Of a stretch of DNA of 64,000 nucleotides, positions 25,301-33,307 are shown piece after piece; the stretch's first letter is position 1; each line of letters begins with the position of its first letter. A program made the translations under genes and the position numbers. A model generated the notes under the pieces. That model made no database searches, was not told the DNA's origin, and saw only the letters and a program-made list of their open reading frames with translations. The DNA comes from JAZUCL01 sp045639125 (GTDB lineage: Bacteria > Bacillota > Clostridia > Oscillospirales > QAMX01): NCBI GenBank assembly GCA_045639125.1, contig JAZUCL010000011.1, positions 124,001 to 188,000 on the forward strand, read 5' to 3'.

Positions 25301-27247
25301 TGTAGAAACGTTTGGTCTGTAAGATACAGTTGCGTAAGAACTACTGAGGTTTGTTACATAACCTGTTACTTCATCATAAGATGGATAAGAAGATGAGGAC
25401 AAGGAAATGTAAGATACGTTGTTTGAATTGCCAAGAACTACTGCAATCTTACCTGTGTATGCAGTGTAACTGCCAAGGGGTACATTAACTGTATCGCTTG
25501 AACCGTTGGTATACTCATAAGTAGAATAACCGGAGCGTACACTGCTTGCAGTTACAGTCTGGTTAATTCCAATTACCTTGAAGTATACATTACCTGCGGT
25601 AGTTGCATCGTAAGATACTCTTGCATAAGAGGTATTACCGGAAGTCATAATGTCGGTTACATAACCTGTTACTTCACCGGAAGATGTATTCTCAGCACTG
25701 AGAGATACTCTAATGGGAGTGTAATATGCGCCGTTAGATGCTTTGAATACCATTGCAAGATCATATCCAGACTCAAGATCAAATGTCTTGTAAGAAACGG
25801 ATGAGTAAAGATCTACATAGTAATTAGAATTGTAGTTAGCATAGTTAATGATTTCATCAGCAGTGGGCAATGAACTATACTTGGAGATGGGCTTAAAGTA
25901 TGCTCTACCGGAAGTAACAGACTTCAAAGCAACTGTGCCACTGTTGTAGTATGAATTGTAGTTTGAAATCTTGGGATAGCCATACTCCATACCGCTGTTG
26001 GTATTAGTACCCTGAGAGCCATAGCCGGAACCTGTACGAGTTGTACCTGCAATAGTTGCAGACAAGCCTGTCTTAATAGTCCAACTTGTAGGTGCTGTAG
26101 CAACAGAACAACCGGAAGCATTTACAGTAAGAGTGTCAACAACGCCTGTACCGGTTACCTTGGTATTGGAAGCAGTGGTCTGAATATCGAGTTTGTCGAC
26201 AGTAGAACCTGCATTCATATTTACGGTAGTGGAAGGAGTTGTTACATTAACTGTCTTGAACGCACCCTTAAGGGAGTTTGTAGAACCTGCAGCAGAAGCA
26301 GTCTTAACTACATCAAATCCGTAACTTACGTTAGATGTACCGTTATTAAGGGTAGTTGCTGTCTTAAGGGTAGTGTTTCTAACAACTGATGTACCAGTAG
26401 TTGTAATAGTAGCAGCACCTGATGTAGAATCAACAACAAGTTCATTGATAGTAGAGTTTACAATGTTCAAGGAAACATTGCCCTTAACATAAACCTTACC
26501 ATTTACAGTAGTGCCTGTAATAGTAACAACGCCATTCTTTGCACCTTCAGTAATAAGAAGGTCTCCTGTGATAGAAGCGTTTGTAAGGCCTGTGTTTGGC
26601 TTTGTGATAGTAGCATTAGCGGTGGTGACAGTACTACTTGTACCGGTAACGAAAGAACCGACAATTCTGTGAAGTACAGTCAATGCCTCTGCACGAGTGA
26701 TAGTACCTGTAGGCTTAAAGGAGCCATCAGGATATCCAGTGAAGATTCCTTCAGTTGCTGCTGCAACAACATAAGCAACGTAAGCGGAAGAAATCGCATT
26801 TTTATCGGTGAAGGAAGATGCAGAAGATGTAGTAGAAAGGTTCAAATAACGTGCAAGCATTGCTGCTGCTTCCTGTCTGGACAGAGGTTGGTTTGGATTA
26901 ACAAAGTTACCACTTGTGGTCAAATAACCATTGGCATCAGCCTTGGCAATATCGCTATAGAACCAATCGCCGCTCTTGACATCTGTATAAGCGATGGAAG
27001 TGGTATCAGAAAGGCCAAAAGTGTAGTTCATCATCTTAATAAACTCTGCCTTGGTGACATTACCTTGGGGCTTAAATGTGCCGTTAGGATAGCCGTTAAT
27101 TACGTTGTACGAACTCATGTAGTCGATGCTGTTAACTGCCCAGTGGCCGCTAACGTCCGAGAAAGATACTGCCTGCGTTGTAATGCCGGTTACCATCATG
27201 GAAAAGAGCATTGCAAACGCAAGAATCAAGGATAATGTTCGCTTCAT
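22331..27247 (-). CDS. Giant S-layer-homology repeat surface protein
   Basis: 1,638 residues, exported. Signal peptide MKRTLSLILAFAMLFSMMVT. Three SLH domains at about 29-76, 83-140 and 145-195 (FSDVSGHWAVNSIDYM, YTDVKSGDWFYSDI, GYPDGSFKPTGTITRAEAL), expected to bind secondary cell-wall polymer. Then a Thr/Ser-rich beta-helix-like stretch (about 205-400), five tandem repeats of about 100 residues (about 519-1027) and Ig-like modules to the C-terminus, ending AAEDDDD. Function unknown: a wall-anchored structural or adhesive protein. RBS AAAGGAG lies 8 nt upstream of the ATG. It has a very long leader and a possible truncated tail. Confidence 0.92.
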   Translation of the reverse strand: MKRTLSLILAFAMLFSMMVTGITTQAVSFSDVSGHWAVNSIDYMSSYNVINGYPNGTFKPQGNVTKAEFIKMMNYTFGLSDTTSIAYTDVKSGDWFYSDIAKADANGYLTTSGNFVNPNQPLSRQEAAAMLARYLNLSTTSSASSFTDKNAISSAYVAYVVAAATEGIFTGYPDGSFKPTGTITRAEALTVLHRIVGSFVTGTSSTVTTANATITKPNTGLTNASITGDLLITEGAKNGVVTITGTTVNGKVYVKGNVSLNIVNSTINELVVDSTSGAATITTTGTSVVRNTTLKTATTLNNGTSNVSYGFDVVKTASAAGSTNSLKGAFKTVNVTTPSTTVNMNAGSTVDKLDIQTTASNTKVTGTGVVDTLTVNASGCSVATAPTSWTIKTGLSATIAGTTRTGSGYGSQGTNTNSGMEYGYPKISNYNSYYNSGTVALKSVTSGRAYFKPISKYSSLPTADEIINYANYNSNYYVDLYSSVSYKTFDLESGYDLAMVFKASNGAYYTPIRVSLSAENTSSGEVTGYVTDIMTSGNTSYARVSYDATTAGNVYFKVIGINQTVTASSVRSGYSTYEYTNGSSDTVNVPLGSYTAYTGKIAVVLGNSNNVSYISLSSSSYPSYDEVTGYVTNLSSSYATVSYRPNVSTSTTVYFKVVPIGNYVTAASVRSSGYTSDYYNGSYNYNAYDTVNVPLNGYTTYTGKIAVVVGNSNNVSYISLSSSSYPSYDEVTGYVTSLSSSYATVSYRPNVSTSTTVYFKVVPIGNYVTAASVRSSGYTTDSYNGYNTYETVSVPLNGYTANTGKIAVVVGNSNNVSYISLSSSYPSYGEATGYVTGINSSYVNVTYRANVSTSTYVYFKVVPIGNYVTADSVRSYGYTSDYYYGSYNYNDYETVSVPLNGYTAYTGKIAVVVGNSNNVSYISLTNTSSNDEISGYVTNIALGSDGRRYATVAYTADTTTTQEAYFKVVDIDDYVDAPYVRSGIYAHESTNGSADTIIVPINYYTETTGKIAAVLGSSSEVSYIPLTIVSGPVTTTANATYAVVDGTKDAVELTSAITVKFDRNLGLSNESLRNYFTVSEGDNTYTSLKYTVNNAAAGGTLVTIAHDPLLGGGGKWVADKAHTLTVSIPGVTVTPSSYTFTTVEEIPETVLTAKIAGASLSSTELNECAAGPYTIVISADGSLVKYRVSTDNGSSWGEWSDGAASHSYSTTLVAGEDVIIVEAKNMIDTAGNYSDPALQFKLQAPLPKIVLATNGGTVLSSVSNAINNASYKVATEIPAGAQLKWEIEDATDDTDKIVVDGNSISIQKKSNKESLNIKFWAESTGGVKGEATTYTFNFSTEAIAAPTITSFTNPLDVEDTISASAVNGSVTKYWMEGAKNKLPGGEGGYTSETPFEKNSTTWEWKADKSALAPIEITKAMAGQKITLTAQSSVKDGKTSNLVQTSSEVSKVIIVNPNAPTLASDDNTKITVSKPADGMATGYAYSTKAEPTAADYKANAVIGFADAITVSIEETTTFSVVSYVVIDNEYYFSAPTTIVKAAEITAKIADTALSSTAVNKFDEGTYTVVISAIDGSRVMYRVDGGEWSAAKTSHSHTAVLEAGDDEIVIEAKSVINADGDYSDVVSFKLQANAAEDDDD
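24165..25690 (-). repeat. Five tandem coding repeats of about 300 bp
   Basis: Repeats of about 100 residues starting (D/G)E(V/A/I)(T/S)GYVT and ending GKIAVVxGNSNNVSYISL. Repeats 2-4 (roughly 24,480-25,430) are close to identical at the DNA level over long stretches; repeats 1 and 5 have diverged. Tyr/Ser/Val-rich beta-strand composition. Such repeats can expand or contract by recombination. Confidence 0.85.
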
Positions 27248-27309
27248 GTTCGTGTCTCCTTTATAATTTATTTGCTTTGTTTTTTGTGCGTTGTCTATGT
27301 AGGAAAAAT

Positions 27310-27720
27310 TAGAACTCCCCGCCGATAGACTTCATCAGGCAGGCGTAATACGCTTTCAGTTCTCCTGCCAACGCTTCGCCCTTCATCAGAAAATCATCAT
27401 CAGGGCTTCTGACACCTCTGCACAAACCTTTTTCTTTGGATTGCACAGCCGATATGAATTTACTCCATATCGGTTTTTGCTCTGCGGCTTTTTTGAAAGT
27501 TTGGCAAAGCCGTCACAAGCCCCGCATTATGCGAAGCCCTGCTCGCAACTGTTACACAATTCCCCTTCACCATCGGAATTTAGTCTTCAGTACGAACTCC
27601 TTGCCATTTTCACTTAACAGACCACGCAGCACATTCAAAGCATTGCGTTGAGTTTTACCGCTCCCGGTTATGTAAATTTGGTAGTGTATTACTTCCAAAT
27701 TCACTTATGAAAGGAATTGG
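27310..27720 (-). ncRNA. Candidate structured RNA or long 5' UTR upstream of SLH gene
   Basis: Read on the minus strand, a chain of local hairpins is visible: CGCA/TGCG near 27530, CGGCTTT/AAAGCCG around 27485-27512, an 8-bp CCGATATG/CATATCGG around 27448-27473, GCCCT/AGGGC around 27377-27404, and GCGTATTACGC near 27345. The GC content is higher than in flanking DNA. It could be an independent ncRNA of the large structured clostridial type (raiA-like is one candidate I cannot verify) or the gene's structured leader. No coding function is supported. Confidence 0.4.
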
Positions 27721-27791
27721 CTTTTGCAATATCCATCTGCTCTGTCCAGTCAAACTGATTTTTACAAAAACTATACTCCTCCATATACTAT

Positions 27792-27820
27792 ATAATAGCA
27801 TATCTATTCCGTTTTGAAAA
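27792..27820 (-). promoter_or_regulatory. Possible promoter for the leader/SLH transcript
   Basis: Minus strand TTTTCA (27820-27815), 17-nt spacer, TATTAT (27797-27792). This would give a leader of about 540 nt before the SLH start codon. Confidence 0.45.
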
Positions 27821-28068
27821 GGGTTTTTTTGAAATTTTAGTGAAAATTTTCATTATGTAAACTGTGCAAAATGCTATATTTTTCTGCTAATAGGAAAAAA
27901 CATACTCCCCACTCCTCAAAACGCAGTTTTGCTGACGTTCTTTGCCAACATTCTGTACCCTATTAGACGCACAAATACTCCAAGCAGTTCCACTTTCTCA
28001 TAATTTTATTCTACCACATTTTGGCTATTGGTATATTTGTAATTTTGTTTCATTTACTCACCCACATG

Positions 28069-28098
28069 AAAAAAGACCACAGACATTAGTCTGTGGTC
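28069..28098 (-). terminator. Rho-independent terminator after the M23 peptidase gene
   Basis: 10-bp stem GACCACAGAC/GTCTGTGGTC with loop of 4 and TTTTTT following on the minus strand. Confidence 0.93.
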
Positions 28099-28116
28099 CT
28101 AAAATCTTAAGCCTAA

Positions 28117-29331
28117 TTACCTACCACGGTAATCCTCATAGATAGCCATATCTATAAACTTGCCGGGATCAACATTTTCTCCGTTTTGAGTAACTTCAAA
28201 ATGAAGGTGTGTACCTGTTGAACGACCGGTGGAACCCATAGTTGCAATAACCTGTCCCTGCATAACCTTATCGCCTTCCTTTACCTTTAGGCTCGCAAGA
28301 TGTGCATAACGTGTTTGGATTCCGTCACCATGCTCTATAATAATGTAGTAGCCATACGTTCCTTTCCAACCTGCAAAAACAACTTTGCCACTGTCGGATG
28401 CAAAAATCTCAGTTCCTGCTCTGTTACAAATATCAACGCCTGTATGGAACTCATATCCACCACGCTTACCATAATCAGACGTGAACTTTCCTGATGTTAC
28501 AGGATTTATATATGTGCCTGTCGGATGTGTAAGAGATACATTCTTTGTGCCGTAAACGACAACATCTGAAATTGCCTCTCTATGCACTATGGTTTCTACA
28601 CGGTCACTCGTCACTTCCTTGCCGTTTACAAGGGTGTAAGTTTCAACAACCTCAAAAACACCGTCACGTCCCTCGGAAACGCTCTTATACTCACGGCTCT
28701 TTGTTTCGTCATAGAAAACCTGTACATCTCGCTCTACAGTCGTAGTAGTGCTTTTGCTATACGTTGCACAAACCTTAACTGTCTGATTTTCAAGAAGGTA
28801 ATTGAACAACTCAATACCATTCATCAAAATTCTACGAGGAGCAACTTTCTTAGTTACAGATATATCATTTATAAACTTAACTTCTGTCTCATCGCCTGTT
28901 GTATAGTGTTTTTTCAAAGCATCAAGAACAGTTTCAATCATCGTATCATTGCTTGCACCTGCTACGTCTACGCCGTCAACAGTAAGTACGTACATCTCGT
29001 CAATTGCCTCAACACTTTCAAGTAATGCTTCAACAATCTGGGTAGAGTCCGTCTTAATTGCAACCGCTGACAATTTAAGAGTACACGTCCAAGTACCGGG
29101 AATCGCATATTCATATCCTAAAATTGAAGATACATGGTCTTCAACCGTTTCAACTGAATTTTCAAAACTTGAAACGCTGTCAACATATCCAACAACCTCT
29201 CCATCGTGTGAAACCTCATAACACACAAAGGAATCGGTAGCAGCGGCAAATACAACGAGTAATAAACTAACTGTAAGCAACAATGCCACAAGTCTTGCAA
29301 TTTTTTTTGATTTTACTGAATTATGATACAT
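28117..29331 (-). CDS. Secreted M23 family peptidoglycan endopeptidase with G5 domain
   Basis: 404 residues. An N-terminal membrane/signal segment (RLVALLLTVSLLLVVFAAAT) is followed by a helical region, a G5 domain (about 205-270, ending in VETIVHREAISDVVVYGTK) and a C-terminal LytM/M23 domain with the metal-binding HTGVDI and HLHFEV motifs. Predicted zinc endopeptidase acting on cell-wall peptides outside the membrane. No catalytic residue looks missing. The start has only a weak TTAGG site. Monocistronic with its own consensus promoter and terminator. Confidence 0.93.
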   Translation of the reverse strand: MYHNSVKSKKIARLVALLLTVSLLLVVFAAATDSFVCYEVSHDGEVVGYVDSVSSFENSVETVEDHVSSILGYEYAIPGTWTCTLKLSAVAIKTDSTQIVEALLESVEAIDEMYVLTVDGVDVAGASNDTMIETVLDALKKHYTTGDETEVKFINDISVTKKVAPRRILMNGIELFNYLLENQTVKVCATYSKSTTTTVERDVQVFYDETKSREYKSVSEGRDGVFEVVETYTLVNGKEVTSDRVETIVHREAISDVVVYGTKNVSLTHPTGTYINPVTSGKFTSDYGKRGGYEFHTGVDICNRAGTEIFASDSGKVVFAGWKGTYGYYIIIEHGDGIQTRYAHLASLKVKEGDKVMQGQVIATMGSTGRSTGTHLHFEVTQNGENVDPGKFIDMAIYEDYRGR

Positions 29332-29683
29332 AACCTAATCCGCAACACTTAAAATTTCCCCGCTCAAAAGCACAGAAAATCAAAGCCTACGATACACTCC
29401 TCCATTCCCTAAAATCACTTTGACACCAAAAATTCTGTCAGTAATTTTTCGGTAAAATTGATTACAATTTGGTTACAACAGTTAACATAATACTACACAG
29501 AGAGTATTCTGTCAACCCCAAATTGCCTCTTTTCGTCTATCTGCACAAAATTTACGTATAATTTATGTGCAAATTGACGTGAAGTTTTCATATATTCTCG
29601 GATTATTTGTAAGTTACTGTTCCCTTTTTCAAGAAAATGAGATATACTAATAGTTAGAATGTTTTAAGTATTCGGAGGTATGT
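29332..29683. other. Divergent intergenic region M23 gene / second desulfurase
   Basis: 352 nt. It carries the strong minus-strand promoter for the M23 gene (29487-29515) and a weaker TATACT (29643-29648) likely used by the plus-strand desulfurase. The spacer of the M23 promoter overlaps an ACAGAGAGTATTCTGT imperfect palindrome that could be an operator. Confidence 0.5.
29487..29515 (-). promoter_or_regulatory. Promoter of the M23 peptidase gene
   Basis: Minus strand TTGACA (29515-29510), 17-nt spacer, TATTAT (29492-29487). Leader about 150 nt. The spacer includes the imperfect palindrome ACAGAGAGTATTCTGT. Confidence 0.8.
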
Positions 29684-30829
29684 ATGCATTATCTCGACAA
29701 TGTTGCTACGACAGCGGTAAGTGGTGTCTGTGCAGACGTTGCTTATCGTGTTATGACTAAACAGTTTGGAAATCCGTCAAGCCTTCATAAAATAGGTATT
29801 GACGCTGAACATATTTTATCTACGGCAAGAAAGCAAACAGCAGATGCAATTGGTGCCGACTCACGAAATATCTATTTTACATCTGGCGGTACGGAGGCAG
29901 ATAATTTTGCTGTGTTTTCTGCAGTACGCCGTATGGCAAAACGTGGTAAACATATTATAACCACAAGTGTTGAACATCCTGCTGTACTAAATCCCATAAA
30001 GGCTCTTTGTGACGATGGTTTTCGTGTAACATATCTGCCTGTAGACAGAAACGGACTTATTGATATATCGGACGTTGAAAACGCACTTACAGATGATACT
30101 ATTTTAGTGTCTGTAATGCTTGTAAATAATGAAACAGGTGCTATACAGCCTGTTTCACAAGTAAAAAAACTTCTTGTACGAAAAAACAGCCTTGCACTAC
30201 TCCATACTGACGCTGTACAAGGTTTGGGAAAGATACCTGTTAATGTAAAATCTCTTGGAGTTGACTTACTAAGTATAAGTGGTCACAAAATTCATGCACC
30301 AAAAGGCGTGGGAGCGTTGTATATTCGCAACGGATTGACTTTACCGCCCTATTTATATGGTGGCGGACAAGAGTCAGGACTTCGCTCAGGTACAGAAAAT
30401 CTGCCATCTATTGCAGCCCTTGGTGAAGCCTGTTTGTCTGTTTACAAAAATCTGTCTGATACTCGACGGCATATATCTGAACTTTCTACATATCTCAGCA
30501 AACGACTTATTGAGGAACTGCCACAGTTTCAAATTAACTTCCCTATGGACGCATATCATGTACCAAACATTATGAGCATTTCACTTCCAAAGGCAAAGAG
30601 TGAAGTAATGATGCGTATACTGGAGGGGTATAATGTATATGTATCGTCAGGCTCTGCCTGTGCAAAGGGTAAAAAAAGTCACGTGCTCACAGCCTGTGGT
30701 CTTTCAAATGATGTAATTGACGGAACTCTTCGCATTTCTTTCTCTGATACAAGCACAAAATCTGATATTGATGCTCTTGTTGAGGGACTTAAAATGTGCC
30801 GTCAGCGATTGCTAAATACTACTATATAA
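29684..30829 (+). CDS. Cysteine desulfurase paired with ThiI (NifZ-like)
   Basis: 381-residue PLP-dependent NifS-family enzyme. PLP Lys in SISGHKIHAPKGVGALYI, SVEHPAVLNPIK and NNETGAIQP conserved; active-site Cys in SSGSACAKGKKSHVL. It precedes thiI by 17 nt, the nifZ-thiI arrangement known from Bacillus where the desulfurase donates sulfur to ThiI for tRNA 4-thiouridine. It is therefore assigned to tRNA thiolation rather than Fe-S assembly. CGGAGGT precedes the ATG. Confidence 0.92.
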   Translation: MHYLDNVATTAVSGVCADVAYRVMTKQFGNPSSLHKIGIDAEHILSTARKQTADAIGADSRNIYFTSGGTEADNFAVFSAVRRMAKRGKHIITTSVEHPAVLNPIKALCDDGFRVTYLPVDRNGLIDISDVENALTDDTILVSVMLVNNETGAIQPVSQVKKLLVRKNSLALLHTDAVQGLGKIPVNVKSLGVDLLSISGHKIHAPKGVGALYIRNGLTLPPYLYGGGQESGLRSGTENLPSIAALGEACLSVYKNLSDTRRHISELSTYLSKRLIEELPQFQINFPMDAYHVPNIMSISLPKAKSEVMMRILEGYNVYVSSGSACAKGKKSHVLTACGLSNDVIDGTLRISFSDTSTKSDIDALVEGLKMCRQRLLNTTI

Positions 30830-30846
30830 TAAAGGTTGGATAAGTA

Positions 30847-32013
30847 ATGGAAATTTTACTTCTAAAATGTGGCGAACTGGTATTAAAGGGATTAAACCGC
30901 AACAGATTTGAGGAACGTGTATGCTCCGACATCAGACATCGTTTGAAAGTGTGCGGTAGTTGTGACATTAAAATCATGCAATCTACAATTTATGTTACGC
31001 CTCATGACGAATTTTTTGATATTGACAGGGCAACTGAAATTTGTAGTAAGGTATTTGGTATTGTATCTATATGCCGTGCCGCTATGTGCCAAAAGGATAT
31101 GGATTCAATTTATGCACTTGCTGAAACGTATCTTGCAGACGAGTTGCGAAGTGCCTCTACATTTAAGGTGGAGGCGAAACGCAGTGACAAGAAATTCCCA
31201 TTAAACTCTATGGAACTTATGCGTGAAGTTGGTGGATATCTTTTGTCAAAATATCCACATCTTACTGTAAATGTACGAAATCCCCAACTTACTGTATATG
31301 TAGAAGTACGTGACCGCAACGCATTCGTACACACTGCCCCTATCCCTGGTGCAGGTGGACTTCCGTCAGGTATCAACGGACGTGCGAGTATACTTATATC
31401 AGGAGGTATCGACAGCCCTGTTGCCGCATATATGATGGCTCGCCGTGGTCTTAATCTTCATGGCGTACATTTCTTTTCATATCCATATACATCGGAGCGT
31501 GCAAAGGAAAAAGTCATTACCCTTTTGGAAAAGGTTGCCTCATATTCAGGACGTATACACCTTGACATTGTTCCTTTCACCCATATTCAAGAGGAGATAC
31601 GTGACAAATGTCCTGAGGATCTTTTTACTCTTGTCATGCGTCGTTTTATGATGCGTATTTCTCAGCGTCTTGCCGGTGAAAACGACAGCCTTGCTCTTAT
31701 TACAGGCGAAAGTATGGGACAAGTGGCAAGTCAGACGCTGTACGCTATTGCAACTACCGATGCTGTCTGCGATATTCCGGTATTTCGTCCGTTAATTGGT
31801 ATGGATAAGACGGAAATTGTTGAAATTGCTCGTAAAATTGATACTTTTGAAACGTCTATACTTCCCTATGAGGACTGCTGTACCGTCTTTACACCAAAGC
31901 ATCCACAGACGAAACCGACAATTGCGGAACTTGAACGTGCTGAATCTCATCTTGATGTTGACGGACTTATCAATGAGGCACTTCAAGGCGTTGAACATTT
32001 AAGGATACAATAA
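30847..32013 (+). CDS. thiI: tRNA 4-thiouridine synthetase ThiI
   Basis: 388 residues: N-terminal ferredoxin-like and THUMP domains (to about 165) and PP-loop ATPase domain with ILISGGIDSPVAAYMMARRG. The C-terminus ends after the PP-loop domain with CCTVFTPKHPQTKP, without rhodanese domain, as in most Firmicutes. Makes s4U8 in tRNA using persulfide from the adjacent desulfurase. Length matches the short form (about 390-400). Confidence 0.96.
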   Translation: MEILLLKCGELVLKGLNRNRFEERVCSDIRHRLKVCGSCDIKIMQSTIYVTPHDEFFDIDRATEICSKVFGIVSICRAAMCQKDMDSIYALAETYLADELRSASTFKVEAKRSDKKFPLNSMELMREVGGYLLSKYPHLTVNVRNPQLTVYVEVRDRNAFVHTAPIPGAGGLPSGINGRASILISGGIDSPVAAYMMARRGLNLHGVHFFSYPYTSERAKEKVITLLEKVASYSGRIHLDIVPFTHIQEEIRDKCPEDLFTLVMRRFMMRISQRLAGENDSLALITGESMGQVASQTLYAIATTDAVCDIPVFRPLIGMDKTEIVEIARKIDTFETSILPYEDCCTVFTPKHPQTKPTIAELERAESHLDVDGLINEALQGVEHLRIQ

Positions 32014-32046
32014 CTTTTTCACACAAATATTAGGGAGTGAATTTAT

Positions 32047-33306
32047 ATGACCGTCGAAATCTTGTGTGTCGGCACAGAACTTCTGCTTGGCGATATACTC
32101 AATACCGATGCTCAATTTCTTGCACAACGACTTTCGGAACTTGGATTTGATGTACTGTATCAGACAGTTGTAGGTGACAATCCAGACAGACTTTCCAAAG
32201 CACTTAAACTTGCTAAAGATCGTGTGGATATTATAATCACAACAGGCGGTCTTGGTCCTACCTATGACGATTTGACAAAAGAGTTATGTGCAAAAGTGTT
32301 TGGAAAGAAACTTGTACTTCACGAGCCAAGCCTTAACGCAATTAAAGATTTTTTCAAATCTCTTGGTCGTGAGATGACAGAAAACAATATAAAGCAGGCA
32401 TATCTCCCCCACGATTGTGATGTTTTCCCTAACCATTGGGGTACAGCACCGGGCTGTGCAATGGAACATAATGGTAAATACCTTCTCATGTTCCCTGGAC
32501 CTCCAAAGGAATTAAACCCGATGTTTGACACTTTTGGTGCTTCATATTTAATGAAATTGTCAGGTGCCGTAATACACTCCGATTGGGTGCGAGTTTTCGG
32601 CATGGGCGAAAGTGCTATGGAAGAAAAACTTCGTGACCTAATGGTATCTGCAAAAAATCCGTCTGTTGCACCATACGCAAAGGACGGAGAGTGTAGTATA
32701 CGTATTACAGCAAAGGCTGATACAAAAAAGCAGGCACAGGAAATGACCATGTCAGTTACTAAAAAGGTCTGCGATGTGCTTGGTGACGTTGTATACGGAA
32801 TAAACGTAAACTCTCTTGAAGAAGCAGTTGTTCAGCGTGCCACAGACGCAAACCTTACAATATCCTTTGCTGAAAGTTGTACAGGTGGACTATGTACGAA
32901 ACGATTAAGCGATATATCAGGTGCATCTTCAGTCCTTCGTGGCGGTGTATGTGCCTATGCAAACGAAATTAAGAGAGATATTCTCGGTGTTGATGAAAGT
33001 ATTTTAGAAAAACATGGTGCTGTCAGTATACCTGTTGCACTCCAAATGGCAAGAGGTGTACGCAGACTTTATAATACGGATATTGCAGTTTCTGTAACAG
33101 GTATTGCAGGTCCAAAATCCGACAATACGCAAAAGCCTGTCGGGCTTGTGTATCTTGCGTTGGCAGTAGGCGAAGGCAAGGATAGCACATACCTTGTTCG
33201 TACACTGAATTTGCCATCGTTTTATTCCCGTAAGAAAATCCGATTTATCACCGCATCCAATGCATTTGATATGATAAACAAATATCTGCAAAAGAGAGGT
33301 AATTGA
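32047..33306 (+). CDS. cinA: CinA family protein (competence/damage-inducible)
   Basis: 419 residues: N-terminal MoCF-type domain (VEILCVGTELLLGDILNTDA, TTGGLGPTYDDLTKE, MFPGPPKELNPMF) and C-terminal amidohydrolase domain (SFAESCTGGLCTKRL, SVTGIAGPKSDNTQKPVGLV). In other bacteria CinA has NMN deamidase and ADP-ribose pyrophosphatase activities and is linked to competence. AGGGAGTG lies 10 nt before the ATG. Stop is 1 nt from the comM start, and comM also belongs to the competence repertoire. Confidence 0.95.
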   Translation: MTVEILCVGTELLLGDILNTDAQFLAQRLSELGFDVLYQTVVGDNPDRLSKALKLAKDRVDIIITTGGLGPTYDDLTKELCAKVFGKKLVLHEPSLNAIKDFFKSLGREMTENNIKQAYLPHDCDVFPNHWGTAPGCAMEHNGKYLLMFPGPPKELNPMFDTFGASYLMKLSGAVIHSDWVRVFGMGESAMEEKLRDLMVSAKNPSVAPYAKDGECSIRITAKADTKKQAQEMTMSVTKKVCDVLGDVVYGINVNSLEEAVVQRATDANLTISFAESCTGGLCTKRLSDISGASSVLRGGVCAYANEIKRDILGVDESILEKHGAVSIPVALQMARGVRRLYNTDIAVSVTGIAGPKSDNTQKPVGLVYLALAVGEGKDSTYLVRTLNLPSFYSRKKIRFITASNAFDMINKYLQKRGN

Positions 33307-33307
33307 T

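Larger units (their letters stand above)
27248..28068 (-). other. Long intergenic leader region of the giant SLH gene
   Basis: About 820 nt with no convincing gene. It contains a possible promoter (27792-27820), a hairpin-rich higher-GC segment (27310-27720), and AT-rich sequence from 27820 to 28068 where I see nothing identifiable. Small open frames in the hairpin-rich segment exist in all three minus frames but lack good ribosome-binding sites. Confidence 0.5.

Noticed and set aside
24165..25690. Regular repeats considered as a CRISPR array
   Set aside because: Unit length is about 300 bp, in frame and coding; no short direct repeats with unique spacers, and no cas genes.
27436..27651. 71-codon + strand frame upstream of the giant SLH gene
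   Set aside because: No ribosome-binding site and it lies over a chain of hairpins; structured RNA on the opposite strand explains the openness better.
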